Positions 31,544 to 41,122 of a DNA stretch of 64,000 nt are shown piece by piece. The translations under genes and the position numbers were made by a program. The notes under the pieces are model-generated. The model ran no database searches. It saw only the letters and a list, made by a program, of their open reading frames with translations, and was not told the DNA's origin. Every line of letters starts with the position of its first letter. Positions within the stretch are counted from its first letter, which is position 1. This DNA is from Brachybacterium paraconglomeratum (GTDB lineage: Bacteria > Actinomycetota > Actinomycetes > Actinomycetales > Dermabacteraceae). The stretch is taken from assembly GCF_003994255.1 (NCBI RefSeq), contig NZ_ML133851.1:496001-560000 (forward strand), given 5' to 3'.

Positions 31544-32367
31544 CTGCTGCGGCGCAGCCCGATCAGCACGAGCCCCGCGGCGGCGACCAGTGCCCCGGCC
31601 CCGAGCATGATGACGCCCTGGGGCATCACCTCGGCGGCGAAGCGCTGCTCGAAGACCTGCACGATCGGGCCGAGGAAGACCGCCTGGTCGACGGCATCGG
31701 GGACGAGGCCCTCGATGCGGGTGGTGAGCAGCCAGGTCGCGAGCCCGGCGAGCACGGCGCCGATCCCGGCGAGGGTGAGCATGAGGCGACGGTGCCCGGC
31801 GACGAGGACCGCGAGCACGGCCAGTCCCAGGGCGATCGGCCCGGTCCGGTGCGCCCAGGGGTCCAGTACGGTGGCGCGGTGCAGCAGCGGCACGTCGGGG
31901 ATGCTGGCGAGGGTCACGCTCGCCTCCCCCGGGCGGGGAAGGTCGTCGATCAGCGGCAGGGTGTCCTCGACCCCGGTGAGCAGGGAGTCGATGAGCGGCA
32001 GCAGGTCCACGTCCAGGGGCGAGGCGCCGGGGGTGAACAGCGCACCGTGCAGCTCGACCATCGCCCGGTCCCACACCTCCGTATAGGCCTCGGTGCCGGT
32101 GAGCTTCGGGGCCTGCTCCTGGAGGAGCGGCGTGGCCCGGTCGGCGACGACGCCGGGGACGAGCTCGTGGTCCAGCGCCTCGTCCACGGCGCTGTCGGTG
32201 AGGGAGCGCTGCAGGGTGGCGTCCTCGGCGAGCGGCTGGGTGATCGAGAGGAACCCCTCCTGGTCCACGACGTTGCGCTCGATCCATGCGCCGGGCAGCC
32301 AGAGGGCACCGAGCAGCGTCGCCGCAGTCAGCAGCAGGACGGAGAGCAGGTCGCGCAGGGAGGACAC
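31540..32367 (-). CDS. membrane protein of unknown function
   Basis: This 275-residue protein has an N-terminal helix (LLSVLLLTAATLLGALWLPGAW), a roughly 140-residue outer domain (starting ERNVVDQEGFLSITQPLAED) and three C-terminal helices (about 175-270). The arrangement recalls actinobacterial integral membrane proteins with an extracellular loop beginning ...V.d.d.fl....lA.d, but no function is known. The GTG is chosen because TACCGT stands six bases upstream. It converges on the HAD gene and shares CTAG as both stop codons. Confidence 0.78.
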   Translation of the reverse strand: MSSLRDLLSVLLLTAATLLGALWLPGAWIERNVVDQEGFLSITQPLAEDATLQRSLTDSAVDEALDHELVPGVVADRATPLLQEQAPKLTGTEAYTEVWDRAMVELHGALFTPGASPLDVDLLPLIDSLLTGVEDTLPLIDDLPRPGEASVTLASIPDVPLLHRATVLDPWAHRTGPIALGLAVLAVLVAGHRRLMLTLAGIGAVLAGLATWLLTTRIEGLVPDAVDQAVFLGPIVQVFEQRFAAEVMPQGVIMLGAGALVAAAGLVLIGLRRSS

Positions 32368-32373
32368 CAGGAC

Positions 32374-32379
32374 ACGGTA
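32374..32379 (-). promoter_or_regulatory. -10 element, leaderless start of the membrane protein gene
   Basis: TACCGT on the minus strand, six bases before the GTG at 32367. Confidence 0.5.
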
Positions 32380-32423
32380 CCGCCGTGCGTCTCGTCCGTC
32401 GCCGTGTCCTCCCCCACGCACGA

Positions 32424-32466
32424 CGACGGCCCCGCCGCGCCCGAGAGGGGCGCGACGGGACCGTCG
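32424..32466 (-). terminator. hairpin terminator after the second NlpC/P60 gene
   Basis: A 19-bp stem with a 5-base loop that pairs fully in the minus-strand RNA if two G-U pairs are allowed. The plus-strand RNA has two mismatches, so it is oriented for the minus-strand gene, 15 bases after its stop. Confidence 0.65.
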
Positions 32467-32480
32467 AGGGGCAGGGTCGA

Positions 32481-33497
32481 TCAGCCGCCGATGCGGATGA
32501 AGGTCCAGCTGCCGGAGTAGATGTTGCGCTCGGAGGTGTCCACGCGGCTGTTGCCGGCGTCGACGAACTGGTTGCCACCGGCGTAGATGCCGATGTGACC
32601 GGGCTTGTAGACGAGGTCGCCGGGGCGGGCCTCGGAGCGCGGGATCACGGTGCCGGCGGCGGCCTGGTCGCCCGCGCCGCGGGGAAGGCTGATGCCGTGC
32701 TGGGCGTAGACCCACTGCACGAAGCCGGAGCAGTCCCATCCCGACGGGGAGGTGCCGCCGTAGACGTAGGGGGTGCCGATGCCGGAGCGGGCGGTGGCGA
32801 GGATGGAGCTGCCCTTGGCGGCGGAGGGAGCCGGGGCGGACTCCTCCTGCTCCTCGGAGGAGCTGCTCTCGGAGCGCTCGGAGCTGCGGGACTCGTCCGC
32901 GCTGCTCTCCTGCTGCTCGTCCTCGGCCGGCTCCTCGCGCTCGTTGGAGCGGGAGGAGGTCTCCGCGGAGTCGTCCTCGCGGGTCTCGGTCTGCTCCTCG
33001 GCGGGCTCGGTCTCCTGCGCCTCGGCCTGCTCCTGCTCGGCCTGCTCCTGCTCGGCCTCCTCCTGCGCGGCCTGCTCGGCGGCCTCGCGCTCGGCGGCCT
33101 CGGCGGCGGCGATCTCCTCGGCGGCCTCGGCGGCGGCGATCTCCTCGGCGGCCTCGGCGGCGGCGATCTCCTCGGCGGTCGGGCCGACCTCGACGGAGAA
33201 GGCGGTGCCGGCGGCGGGGGCGAGGGCGGCGACGGCGGCCTCGTCCCCGGCGCCCTCAGCATCCTCGGCACCGCCCGCAGCGGGGATGCCGACGGCGGGG
33301 GCGGCGACGGCGGGCAGCACCGCGGCGCCGGCGTCGGCGCGGGGGGCCTCGGCCTGCGGCTCGGCGGTCGCGGCGGCGGCGCCGCCGAACAGCATCGCCG
33401 CGGCCATCGCCGCTCCGGCCCCGGCGCGCCCGGCGCGGGAGACGGGGGTGACGGTGCGCATGGCGCGGCGGTGGGTGTGGTGCACGGTGTTCGACAC
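32481..33497 (-). CDS. secreted NlpC/P60 protein with Glu/Ala/Ser-rich linker
   Basis: This 338-residue exported hydrolase has a signal sequence (basic start, AGAGAAMAAAMLFGGAAAATA), a roughly 180-residue low-complexity middle, and a C-terminal NlpC/P60 domain with catalytic Cys in GWDCSGFVQWVY and His in KPGHIGIYAG. The middle holds three exact copies of EEIAAAEAA and then Glu/Gln-rich helical sequence that may form a coiled coil, followed by Ser/Glu repeats. It lacks the peptidoglycan-binding domain of the paralogue at 25948. The GTG at 33497 or an ATG 12 codons later could be the start. The leader is about 90-190 bases. Confidence 0.87.
   Translation of the reverse strand: MSNTVHHTHRRAMRTVTPVSRAGRAGAGAAMAAAMLFGGAAAATAEPQAEAPRADAGAAVLPAVAAPAVGIPAAGGAEDAEGAGDEAAVAALAPAAGTAFSVEVGPTAEEIAAAEAAEEIAAAEAAEEIAAAEAAEREAAEQAAQEEAEQEQAEQEQAEAQETEPAEEQTETREDDSAETSSRSNEREEPAEDEQQESSADESRSSERSESSSSEEQEESAPAPSAAKGSSILATARSGIGTPYVYGGTSPSGWDCSGFVQWVYAQHGISLPRGAGDQAAAGTVIPRSEARPGDLVYKPGHIGIYAGGNQFVDAGNSRVDTSERNIYSGSWTFIRIGG
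33094..33174. repeat. 27-bp tandem repeat, three exact copies
   Basis: Three identical 27-base units inside the NlpC/P60 gene, each encoding EEIAAAEAA. In-frame unit number changes would lengthen or shorten the linker without breaking the gene. Confidence 0.9.
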
Positions 33498-33686
33498 GAA
33501 TTGCTCCCAGCCCCGGGCTCAGCCCCCGCGCGTGGTCACGTCTCGCACCCTGTTCTCCGGTGCGCGGTGGGGCTTCCGGAAGGGATGTCGCGGACCTCTG
33601 CGCCGCGACACGCCCTCGAGACTAAGGCCTGGTCGCGCCCTCGTCAGGGTGACTGGAAGCTTCTGGGGAAGGGCTTGACGGAGGCT

Positions 33687-34406
33687 TTACCCGGCGTCGA
33701 GCGGGGTCACGTGGAGCTGATCGGCGTCGAGGTCGCCGAGAGCGACCTCCCCGTCCTCGGGGCCCCGGACGACGACGCTCGCACCGACCCGCTCCACCGA
33801 CAGCTCCGCGCCGGGAAGGATGCCGTGACGTGCGAGTTCTGCGAGGAGCTCGACATCGCTCTGGAGCCGCTCGCCGATCCGCTCGAGGCGGACCTCGCGG
33901 CTCTGGCCGTCCTCGACCGCGACGCGCAGCTCCTGGGCCGCGGAGGACTCGTCTTTACCCTCTCCCGTGGCCTGGGTCTCCTCGATGCCGAGGGCGGCGA
34001 GGCCGGGGATCGGGTTGCCGTAGGGGTCGACGTAGGGCGGGGCGATCTGGCGGGCGAGGCGCTTCTCGACCTCGAGGCTCATCACATGCTCCCAGCGGCA
34101 CGCCTCCTCGTGGACGTGGGCGTAGTCCAGCCCGATCACGTCCAGCAGGTGCCGCTCGGCGAGTCGGTGCTTGCGCATGACGTCGGTGGCGACCTCGGTG
34201 CCCTCGGCGGTGAGCCGGATGCGCCGCTGGTCGTCGAGGTGGAGCAGCCCGTCGCGCTCCATCCGGGCGACGGTCTGGGACACGGTGGGTCCGGAGTGGC
34301 CGAGCCGCTCGGCGATGCGGGCGCGCATCGGGGCGATCCCCGCCTCGTGGAGCTCGAACACCGTCTTCAGATACATCTCGGTGGTGTCGATGAGATCTCC
34401 GGACAC
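33687..34406 (-). CDS. dtxR: iron-dependent repressor of the DtxR/IdeR type
   Basis: This 239-residue dimeric repressor closely follows DtxR: winged helix with SGPTVSQTVARMERDGL, metal ligands Met11 (DTTEMYLKT), Cys103, Glu106 and His107 (EEACRWEHVMS), and a C-terminal SH3-like domain. The Cys and Met ligands point to iron rather than manganese (MntR lacks them). It is expected to shut off siderophore and iron-uptake genes when Fe(II) is plentiful. GAGGAGGGG before the GTG at 34406 decides the start; the longer frame reads through a GC-rich spacer. No iron-uptake gene is in the window. Confidence 0.92.
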   Translation of the reverse strand: MSGDLIDTTEMYLKTVFELHEAGIAPMRARIAERLGHSGPTVSQTVARMERDGLLHLDDQRRIRLTAEGTEVATDVMRKHRLAERHLLDVIGLDYAHVHEEACRWEHVMSLEVEKRLARQIAPPYVDPYGNPIPGLAALGIEETQATGEGKDESSAAQELRVAVEDGQSREVRLERIGERLQSDVELLAELARHGILPGAELSVERVGASVVVRGPEDGEVALGDLDADQLHVTPLDAG

Positions 34407-34534
34407 AGGCCCCTCCTCGGTCAGCGCGACTGGCGACGTCCAGCTTATCCGGCGCGCCGACATCAGGCGCGCAGTTCGCCCCGGGCCGAGCCGGGCCGCA
34501 CGGCGCTCTCTCACCGGCCCCTCCCCCGGACGGC

Positions 34535-34570
34535 GACGTGCCCCGGACCCACATGGGTCCGGGGCACGTC
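34535..34570. terminator. GC hairpin terminator after sucD
   Basis: A perfect 16-bp inverted repeat (GACGTGCCCCGGACCC and its complement) around an ACAT loop, about 90 bases beyond the sucD stop, on the minus strand. Confidence 0.7.
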
Positions 34571-34656
34571 GGTCTCGCGCTCACCAGCGCCGAGCCGCAG
34601 GGATCAGGGTGTCTTGATGCCTGATCTCCTGCCGCTCGTTCCGCGCAGCACGTCGA

Positions 34657-35547
34657 TCAGGAGAGGCCCTTGATGATCTCGCGCATGAGATCGGCGGTCT
34701 CGGTGGGGGTCTTGCCCACCTTGACGCCGGCGGCCTCGAGGGCCTCCTTCTTCGCCTGCGCGGTGCCGGCGGAGCCGGACACGATCGCGCCGGCGTGGCC
34801 CATCGTCTTGCCCTCGGGGGCGGTGAAGCCCGCGACGTAGCCGACGACCGGCTTGGTGACGTTGGCCTTGATGTACTCGGCCGCGCGCTCCTCGGCGTCG
34901 CCGCCGATCTCGCCGATCATGACGATGCCGGCGGTGTCGGGGTCGGCCTCGAAGGCCTTCAGCGCATCGATGTGGGTGGTGCCGATGACCGGGTCGCCGC
35001 CGATGCCGATGGCGGTGGTGAAGCCGATGTCGGCCAGCTCGTACATCATCTGGTAGGTCAGGGTGCCGGACTTGGAGACCAGGCCCAGCTTGCCCGCACC
35101 GGTGATGTTCGAGGGGGTGATGCCCGCGTTCGACTTGCCGGGGCTGATCAGGCCCGGGCAGTTCGGCCCGATGATGCGGGTCGCGCCCTTGGCCTGCGAG
35201 TAGTTGAAGAACTCGGCGGAGTCCTTGACCGGGATGCCCTCGGTGATGATCACCAGGAGCGGGATCTCGGCGTCGATCGCCTCGATCGCGGCAGACTTGG
35301 CGAACTTCGGCGGCACGAAGACCACCGAGACGTTCGCGCCGGTGGCCTCCATGGCCTCCGCCACGGTGCCGAAGACGGGCACCTCGGCGCCGCCCTCGAA
35401 GGACACGGACTGGCCGGCCTTGCGCGGGTTCACGCCGCCGACGATGTTCGTGCCGGAGTCGAGCATGCGCTGGGAGTGCTTCATGCCCTCCGAGCCCGTC
35501 ATGCCCTGGACGATGACCTTGCTGTTCTCATCAAGGAAGATAGACAT
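34657..35547 (-). CDS. sucD: succinyl-CoA ligase, alpha subunit
   Basis: This 296-residue subunit of the citric-acid-cycle enzyme binds CoA and carries the phosphohistidine (His251 in GHAGAIVSG). The CoA-binding N-terminus has [17 protein letters not shown], and the GPNCPG motif is present. It follows sucC by 12 bases on the same strand, the normal order. The enzyme links succinyl-CoA to substrate-level phosphorylation. Length and motifs are normal. Confidence 0.97.
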   Translation of the reverse strand: MSIFLDENSKVIVQGMTGSEGMKHSQRMLDSGTNIVGGVNPRKAGQSVSFEGGAEVPVFGTVAEAMEATGANVSVVFVPPKFAKSAAIEAIDAEIPLLVIITEGIPVKDSAEFFNYSQAKGATRIIGPNCPGLISPGKSNAGITPSNITGAGKLGLVSKSGTLTYQMMYELADIGFTTAIGIGGDPVIGTTHIDALKAFEADPDTAGIVMIGEIGGDAEERAAEYIKANVTKPVVGYVAGFTAPEGKTMGHAGAIVSGSAGTAQAKKEALEAAGVKVGKTPTETADLMREIIKGLS

Positions 35548-35559
35548 GTCGGGTGCTGC

Positions 35560-36729
35560 TCACTTTCCTGCGGCGGCGGCCTCGGCGACCTTCGCGGCGC
35601 CGCCGTCCATGGTGTCGGCCTGGGTGACGAGGGGGTGGGCGAAGTCCGCGAGGATCTTGCGACCCTCCTCGACGTTGTTGCCGTCGAGGCGGACGACGAG
35701 CGGCTTGGTCGCCGCGTCGCCGAGCTTCTTCAGGGCGCCGACGATGCCGTTGGCGACCGCATCGCACGCGGTGATGCCGCCGAAGACGTTGACGAACACG
35801 GCCGAGACCTGCTCGTCGCCGAGGATCACGTCGAGGCCGTTGGCCATGACCTCGGCGCTCGCACCGCCGCCGATGTCCAGGAAGTTCGCGGGCTTGACGC
35901 CGTGCTTCTCGCCGGCGTAGGCGACCACGTCGAGGGTGGACATGACCAGCCCCGCGCCGTTGCCGATGATGCCGACCTCGCCGTCGAGCTTGACGTAGTT
36001 GAGGTCCAGGGCCTTCGCCTTGGTCTCCAGCGGGTCCTCGGAGGTGACGTCGACGAGCTCGGCGTGGGCCTCGTGGCGGAACTCGGCGTTGTCGTCCAGG
36101 GTGATCTTGCCGTCCAGCGCGACGATGTCGCCGGCGCCGGTCTTGACCAGCGGGTTGACCTCGACGAGGGTCGCGTCCTCCTCGCGGTAGACGTCCCACA
36201 GCTTCTGCAGCACGGGGGCGACCTTCGCGCCGGTCTCGGCGTCGAACTTCGCGGCCTCGACGATCTCCTTCGCCTTGGCCTCGTCGATCCCGACGTTCGG
36301 GTCGACGGCCACGCGGGCGAGGGCCTCGGGCCGCTCGACGGCGAGCTGCTCGATCTCCATGCCGCCCTCGACCGAGCACATGGCCAGGTAGTTGCGGTTG
36401 GCGCGGTCCAGCAGGAGCGAGAAGTAGTACTCCTCGGCGATGTCCGCACCGGCCGCGATCATCACGCGGTGCACGGTGTGGCCCTTGATGTCCATGCCGA
36501 GGATCTCGGAGGCCTTCTGCTCCGCCTCCTCGGGGGACTTGGCGACCTTCACGCCGCCGGCCTTGCCACGACCACCGGTCTTCACCTGGGCCTTGACGAC
36601 GACGACCGGGGTGCCGAGCTTCTCTGCGCCGGCCTTGGCGGCTGCGGGGTCCTCCGCGACGACTCCTCCGAGCACGGGCACGCCGTGCTTCTCGAAGAGA
36701 TCGCGGGCCTGGTACTCATACAGGTCCAC
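35560..36729 (-). CDS. sucC: succinyl-CoA ligase, beta subunit
   Basis: This 389-residue ATP-grasp subunit binds the nucleotide and Mg. It begins [19 protein letters not shown] and has [18 protein letters not shown], the LVEVNPLV metal loop and [21 protein letters not shown] precedes the GTG start. A TACCCT -10 element (36811-36806, minus strand) would give a leader of about 70 bases. It forms a two-gene operon with sucD, closed by a strong hairpin. Confidence 0.97.
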   Translation of the reverse strand: MDLYEYQARDLFEKHGVPVLGGVVAEDPAAAKAGAEKLGTPVVVVKAQVKTGGRGKAGGVKVAKSPEEAEQKASEILGMDIKGHTVHRVMIAAGADIAEEYYFSLLLDRANRNYLAMCSVEGGMEIEQLAVERPEALARVAVDPNVGIDEAKAKEIVEAAKFDAETGAKVAPVLQKLWDVYREEDATLVEVNPLVKTGAGDIVALDGKITLDDNAEFRHEAHAELVDVTSEDPLETKAKALDLNYVKLDGEVGIIGNGAGLVMSTLDVVAYAGEKHGVKPANFLDIGGGASAEVMANGLDVILGDEQVSAVFVNVFGGITACDAVANGIVGALKKLGDAATKPLVVRLDGNNVEEGRKILADFAHPLVTQADTMDGGAAKVAEAAAAGK

Positions 36730-36905
36730 GGGGTGCTTTTCCTCTCGATGTCGGCAGTGGGCGGCAGGCCGCACTGGCCTCGATGCCACCCCTGGGAACA
36801 CCGCCAGGGTAACGCGTCCGCAGGCCCAGGCGGTCACGGGCCATGGCAGGGAGCCGACTGTGGCGCGACTCTCATCTCGTCCGGCTCGCGTCCAGGCGCC
36901 GCGTC

Positions 36906-36911
36906 TACGAT
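36906..36911 (+). promoter_or_regulatory. -10 element, leaderless start of a small membrane gene
   Basis: TACGAT followed by six bases and the ATG at 36918; a longer in-frame ATG upstream would precede the promoter. Confidence 0.55.
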
Positions 36912-36917
36912 GGGACG

Positions 36918-37241
36918 ATGAGCCGCCGTTCCCGCAGCCTCGTCCAGCGCGTGCGAGACCACCTCGGATTCAGCATCGTCGCCATCGGGGTGCTGTTCAT
37001 CGTGCTGCGCCTGCTGGGCATGCGCTCGACCCTGGGCGGCTTCGTGCTGTCCGTGGGCATCACCCTCGCGCTGAACGTCGGCCTGTCGTACTACTACGAG
37101 CGCCGCGCCCGGAACCCGCGCCCGCAGCGGGAGCCCCGCGGCGGCGGGGACATCCGCTTCCGCGAGGACGACCGGCGCCCCCGGGACGACCGACGCATCG
37201 AGCACCTGGACCCGCGGGACCGCGGCGACTGGCACCGCTGA
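36918..37241 (+). CDS. small membrane protein (DUF4229-like), unknown function
   Basis: This 107-residue protein has a basic N-terminus, two adjacent transmembrane helices (about 17-35 and 42-60) and a hydrophilic, Arg/Asp-rich C-terminal tail. The layout resembles the actinobacterial DUF4229 family, but I cannot confirm it. The promoter six bases before the ATG fixes the start. The next gene follows 13 bases later and is also a charged membrane protein, so they likely share a transcript. Confidence 0.65.
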   Translation: MSRRSRSLVQRVRDHLGFSIVAIGVLFIVLRLLGMRSTLGGFVLSVGITLALNVGLSYYYERRARNPRPQREPRGGGDIRFREDDRRPRDDRRIEHLDPRDRGDWHR

Positions 37242-37254
37242 GGCGAGGAGAGCC

Positions 37255-37899
37255 ATGGCCGACTGGAAGACCTACGTGAAGGCGGCGCGGAACACCGCCC
37301 GCAAGCAGGCCCCTGCCGCGAAGGACGCCGCCCGGAGGGCCGGTGACCGCGCCGGCGGCTATGTGCGCGCCGCCGGCCGCGCGGTCGACGAGGGCTGGCG
37401 CGAGGACGAGCCGCGCGCGTCGGCCGGAGCCGACGAGAGCGACGAGCGCCGGGAGCCGAGGAGCGAGCGGACCCGCGAGAACTCTTCGGCCGACGTCCGC
37501 GAGCGTTCCTCGGCCGACGACCGCGGGCACGACCCCCGCGGCGACCGACCCCGCGAGCGCGACACGGACGGCGGGACGCGCACCGCTCAGCGCCCCCGCC
37601 CCTCCGGTGAGGAGCTGCGTCGCGAGGCCGCCGCGTACTACGCCGTCGCGAGCCGGCACGTCGAGCGCGCGAACATGTTCCCGCGCATCATGCGCGCCCT
37701 GCGCGACGCCCTGCTGATCGGACTCTCCCTGGTGGTGATCTGGGCGGTGCTCGCCGCCGCCGGGATCCCGATCCCCTTCACCACCGTGCTGATCGCCGTG
37801 GGGCTGATCGTGGTGGTGAGCTTCGGCGCGGGCCTGTACGCGCAGTGGAAGCGCAGCAGGGAGCGGCTCGATCAGGCCGAGGATCCCCGCGACCGCTGA
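37255..37899 (+). CDS. membrane protein with long charged N-terminus, unknown function
   Basis: This 214-residue protein starts with an amphipathic Ala/Arg/Lys region (1-45), continues with about 75 residues of Arg/Asp/Glu/Ser-rich sequence that looks disordered, and ends with two transmembrane helices (about 148-193). I recognise no family. GAGGAGAGCC precedes the ATG. It is cotranscribed with the small membrane protein upstream. Confidence 0.68.
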   Translation: MADWKTYVKAARNTARKQAPAAKDAARRAGDRAGGYVRAAGRAVDEGWREDEPRASAGADESDERREPRSERTRENSSADVRERSSADDRGHDPRGDRPRERDTDGGTRTAQRPRPSGEELRREAAAYYAVASRHVERANMFPRIMRALRDALLIGLSLVVIWAVLAAAGIPIPFTTVLIAVGLIVVVSFGAGLYAQWKRSRERLDQAEDPRDR

Positions 37900-38135
37900 G
37901 CACGCGTCGAGCGCTGCGCGCACCGCTCCCGAGTGAGCATCGGTCCGCCCCGCCCGGGACACATGACGTCGTGACCGTGACGCGGCGGCCCGAGCGGCCG
38001 AGCGCCGTGCTCTGACGTCGGGACCATGGCCGGACGGAGCGTCCTCGGCCGGTCCTAGCCTGGAACGGTCCCTGCCCGTTCCCGACCGGTCGCCTGCCGC
38101 CCGGACCGGGATCACGCCTGAGGTGGTCCTGCACC
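37900..38135. other. 236-base region upstream of the copper protein gene
   Basis: No gene seen. A -10-like TAGCCT lies at 38056-38061, about 75 bases before the GTG. A GTGACCGTGACG direct repeat is present near 37970-37982. No clear FNR, NsrR or copper-repressor site was recognised. Confidence 0.35.
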
Positions 38136-41090
38136 GTGCCGTCCTCCCCTGTCCCGTCGGCTCCCGGGCCGTCATCCTCCGAGCCGTCCTCCCCCGCTCC
38201 TGACCCTCGTCCCTCCAGGCGCTCCCCCGCCACCGGGCGCGGTGCCTGGCACCGGCGTGCCGCCCGCCCCGTGATGGGCTGGATGCTCGCGCTGGTCGTG
38301 GTGGTCCTGGTGCACCAGTGGCTGCCGCAGGCCCGCTGGCTGATGGTCCACATGGTCACGCTGGGACTGATCACCACCTCGATCATGGTCTGGGGGCAGC
38401 ACTTCGCCGAGGCGCTGCTGAAGACCCGCCTGGGCGAGGAGTCCCGCCCGCGTCAGCTGGCGAGGCTGCGGCTGCTCACCGCCGGGGTGGTGGCGACGAT
38501 CGCCGGAATGCTGCCGGGATGGCCGTGGCTGGTGGTGCTCGGCGCGCTGGCGGTCTCCGCGGCGCTCCTCTGGTATGCCGCCGCGCTCGGCGCGCAGATC
38601 CGGGCCGCGCTCGCGCCGCGCTTCGCGTTCACGGTCCGAGCGTACGTCGCCGCGGCCTGCCTGCTTCCCGTCGGCGCGATGCTCGGCGCGGTGATGGCGT
38701 TCAGCCCGGGCGAGCCCTGGCAGGGACGGCTGATGCTCGCCCACCAGATCGTGAACGTGCTGGGCTTCGTGGGCCTGACCGTGACCGGGACGCTGCTGAC
38801 CCTGTGGCCCACCGTGCTGCGCACGCGCATCGAGCTCGCCGCGGCGACCCGGGCCGCGGGCGGGCTGCTGGGCATGTTCCTGGCCGTCCTCGGCGCGGTC
38901 GCCGGGGCGCTGATCGGCTCGACCCTGCTGGGCTGCGCGGCGCTGCTCGCCTATCTCGGCTCCTTCGCCTGGGTCGCGGTGACGCTCGTGCGGGTCGGGG
39001 TGCGCGGCGTGCGCCAGGAGCGCCGGGTGCCGCTCGCCCCCTTCCCGATCCTGTCGATCACCGCGGGGACGGGCTGGTTCGCGCTGACCACCGCCGGGCT
39101 GCTGGTGATGTGGTGGCGCTCGGCCGATGCGCAGATGGCGAGCTCCCTCGTCGCCGCCGACGTGCAGCAGCTCACCGTCCCCTTCGTCGCCGGCTTCCTG
39201 CTGCAGGTGCTGCTGGGGGCGATGAGCCATCTGCTGCCGGTGACCCTGGGCGGCGGCCCCCGCGCGACGACGGCGGCGCTGGCGGTGATGAGCCGCGGCG
39301 CGGTGCTGCGCGTGGTCGCGTACAACCTCGTCGTGGCCCTGTTCGTGCTCGCCGAGCGGGGCACGGCCGGCTCCGGGGCGCTGTTCTCCGCGCTCACGCT
39401 CGGCACCGCGGAGGTCGCGGGCTTCGGCTCGCTCTCCCGGGTGCTCCTCTCCCTGCTCGGCTTCGCGGTGCTGGTGAGCTTCGTGGTGCTGCTGGTCCTC
39501 GCGGTGCGGACGAGCTCGCGGCTGCGCGGCACCGCCGTGCCGCTGCCGACACCGAGCCGCCCCGAGGCCGCCGCATCGGTCTCCCCCGCGCGCAGCGAGC
39601 TGCCGTCGCCGTCGGTCGGCCCGTCGCCTTCCGTCGGCCCGCCGACGGGGTCCAGGACCGGGCCCGCTCCCGCCGCCGCAGCGCCCATGGACCGACGCGC
39701 GCTGACCGGCGCGCTGCTGGGCCTCGGCTCCGTGCTCGGGGCGACCGCGCTCGGCGGCTCCCTGGACCGCTCCCAGGGCTCGATCCCCGACGCCGCCGGC
39801 ACCGCGGGCGCCGCCGCGGTGACGCCCACCGGGGAGACCACCACGATCTCGGTGTCCATGGCCGAGATGCGGTTCACGCCCGACCGGCTCGAGGTCCCCG
39901 CCGGGAACGCCCTGGTCATCGAGCTGAGCAACGACGATCCGCACGACGTGCACGACCTCGTGCTCGCCACCGGCGCGACCTCGGGGCGCCTGCAGCCGGG
40001 AGAGTCGACGGTCCTCGACGGCGGCGTGGTCGCCCATGACATGGAGGGATGGTGCTCGATCGTCGGCCATCGCGCGATGGGCATGACGCTGAGCATCGTC
40101 GCGACCGGTGCCGCGGCGGGCACGGCCGCCGACGGGGGCGCCGTGGCCGCGGGGTCCGGGGCCGACGAGCTCGCCCGCGTGGGCGCCGACATGATGGCCG
40201 CCCCCGGACCGGACGTCGCCGTGCGCGACGCGCGCCTCCCCGCCGCGACGGGTCCGCAGCAGCGGGTCACCCTGGAGGTCGACGAGGTCGCCGCGGAGAT
40301 CGCACCGGGCGTGACCATGGACGCGATGACCTACGGCGGCACCGTCGTCGGGCCGGTGCTGCGCTCCGAGCTCGGGGCGCGCCTGACCGTCGACCTGGTG
40401 AACAACGGGTCGATGGGTCACTCCCTCGACCTGCACGCGGGCCGCGTCTCCCCCGACGAGGCGATGCGCACGATCCCGCCGGGCGAGCGGCTCGAGTACC
40501 CGATCGCCACCGATCATGCGGGGATCTGGCTCTACCACTGCTCGACCATGCCGATGTCGGTGCACCTGGCCGCCGGGATGGTGGGGGCGCTCGTGGTCCC
40601 GCCGCCGGAGCTCGCCGCCGCCGACCGGGAGTACGTGCTGGTGCAGTCGGAGCACTATCTCGTGCCGGCCGGCGCCACCGGCTCCGAGTCGGCGACGCAT
40701 GAGGGCGCCCTGCCGGTCAGCGCCCCGAAGATCGCCGCGGAGCGCCCCGACCTCACCGTCTTCAACGGCCACGCCACCCAGTACGTCCACGCGCCGCTCG
40801 AGGCGCGGGTGGGCGAGCGGGTGCGTCTGTGGGTGCTCGCTGCGGGCCCGTCGCGCGGGATCTCCTTCCACGTGGTGGGCGGGGTGTTCGACACCGTGTT
40901 CAAGGAGGGCGCCTATCTGCTGCGTCCCGAGCACGGGGACGGCGGCGGGGCGCAGGCCCTCGATCTCGCCGCGGCCCAGGGCGGGTTCGTGGAGCTGGTC
41001 TTCGACGAGCCCGGCACCTACACCGCCGTGAACCACTCCTTCGTCGAGATGGAGCGAGGCGCCCGGGCCCTGATCCGCGTCACGGCCTGA
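38136..41090 (+). CDS. NnrS-like membrane domain, cupredoxin and NirK-type copper protein fusion
   Basis: This 984-residue protein has three modules. Residues about 45-460 form around 12 transmembrane helices with conserved His residues (VHMVTLG, AHQIVNVLG, MSHLLP), resembling NnrS-type NO-response proteins. Residues about 570-655 are a cupredoxin with type 1 copper ligands His606, Cys640, His645 and Met648 or Met650. Residues about 685-984 resemble copper nitrite reductase: type 1 ligands His762, Cys802, His810 and Met815; type 2 ligands His767, His801 and His912; catalytic Asp765. It probably reduces nitrite to NO outside the membrane, fed by the fused cupredoxin. No other denitrification gene is nearby. 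A multicopper oxidase role is the main alternative. Confidence 0.85.
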   Translation: MPSSPVPSAPGPSSSEPSSPAPDPRPSRRSPATGRGAWHRRAARPVMGWMLALVVVVLVHQWLPQARWLMVHMVTLGLITTSIMVWGQHFAEALLKTRLGEESRPRQLARLRLLTAGVVATIAGMLPGWPWLVVLGALAVSAALLWYAAALGAQIRAALAPRFAFTVRAYVAAACLLPVGAMLGAVMAFSPGEPWQGRLMLAHQIVNVLGFVGLTVTGTLLTLWPTVLRTRIELAAATRAAGGLLGMFLAVLGAVAGALIGSTLLGCAALLAYLGSFAWVAVTLVRVGVRGVRQERRVPLAPFPILSITAGTGWFALTTAGLLVMWWRSADAQMASSLVAADVQQLTVPFVAGFLLQVLLGAMSHLLPVTLGGGPRATTAALAVMSRGAVLRVVAYNLVVALFVLAERGTAGSGALFSALTLGTAEVAGFGSLSRVLLSLLGFAVLVSFVVLLVLAVRTSSRLRGTAVPLPTPSRPEAAASVSPARSELPSPSVGPSPSVGPPTGSRTGPAPAAAAPMDRRALTGALLGLGSVLGATALGGSLDRSQGSIPDAAGTAGAAAVTPTGETTTISVSMAEMRFTPDRLEVPAGNALVIELSNDDPHDVHDLVLATGATSGRLQPGESTVLDGGVVAHDMEGWCSIVGHRAMGMTLSIVATGAAAGTAADGGAVAAGSGADELARVGADMMAAPGPDVAVRDARLPAATGPQQRVTLEVDEVAAEIAPGVTMDAMTYGGTVVGPVLRSELGARLTVDLVNNGSMGHSLDLHAGRVSPDEAMRTIPPGERLEYPIATDHAGIWLYHCSTMPMSVHLAAGMVGALVVPPPELAAADREYVLVQSEHYLVPAGATGSESATHEGALPVSAPKIAAERPDLTVFNGHATQYVHAPLEARVGERVRLWVLAAGPSRGISFHVVGGVFDTVFKEGAYLLRPEHGDGGGAQALDLAAAQGGFVELVFDEPGTYTAVNHSFVEMERGARALIRVTA

Positions 41091-41122
41091 GCCGCGCCGT
41101 CCGTCCCTCCCCCGCGCCCTGA

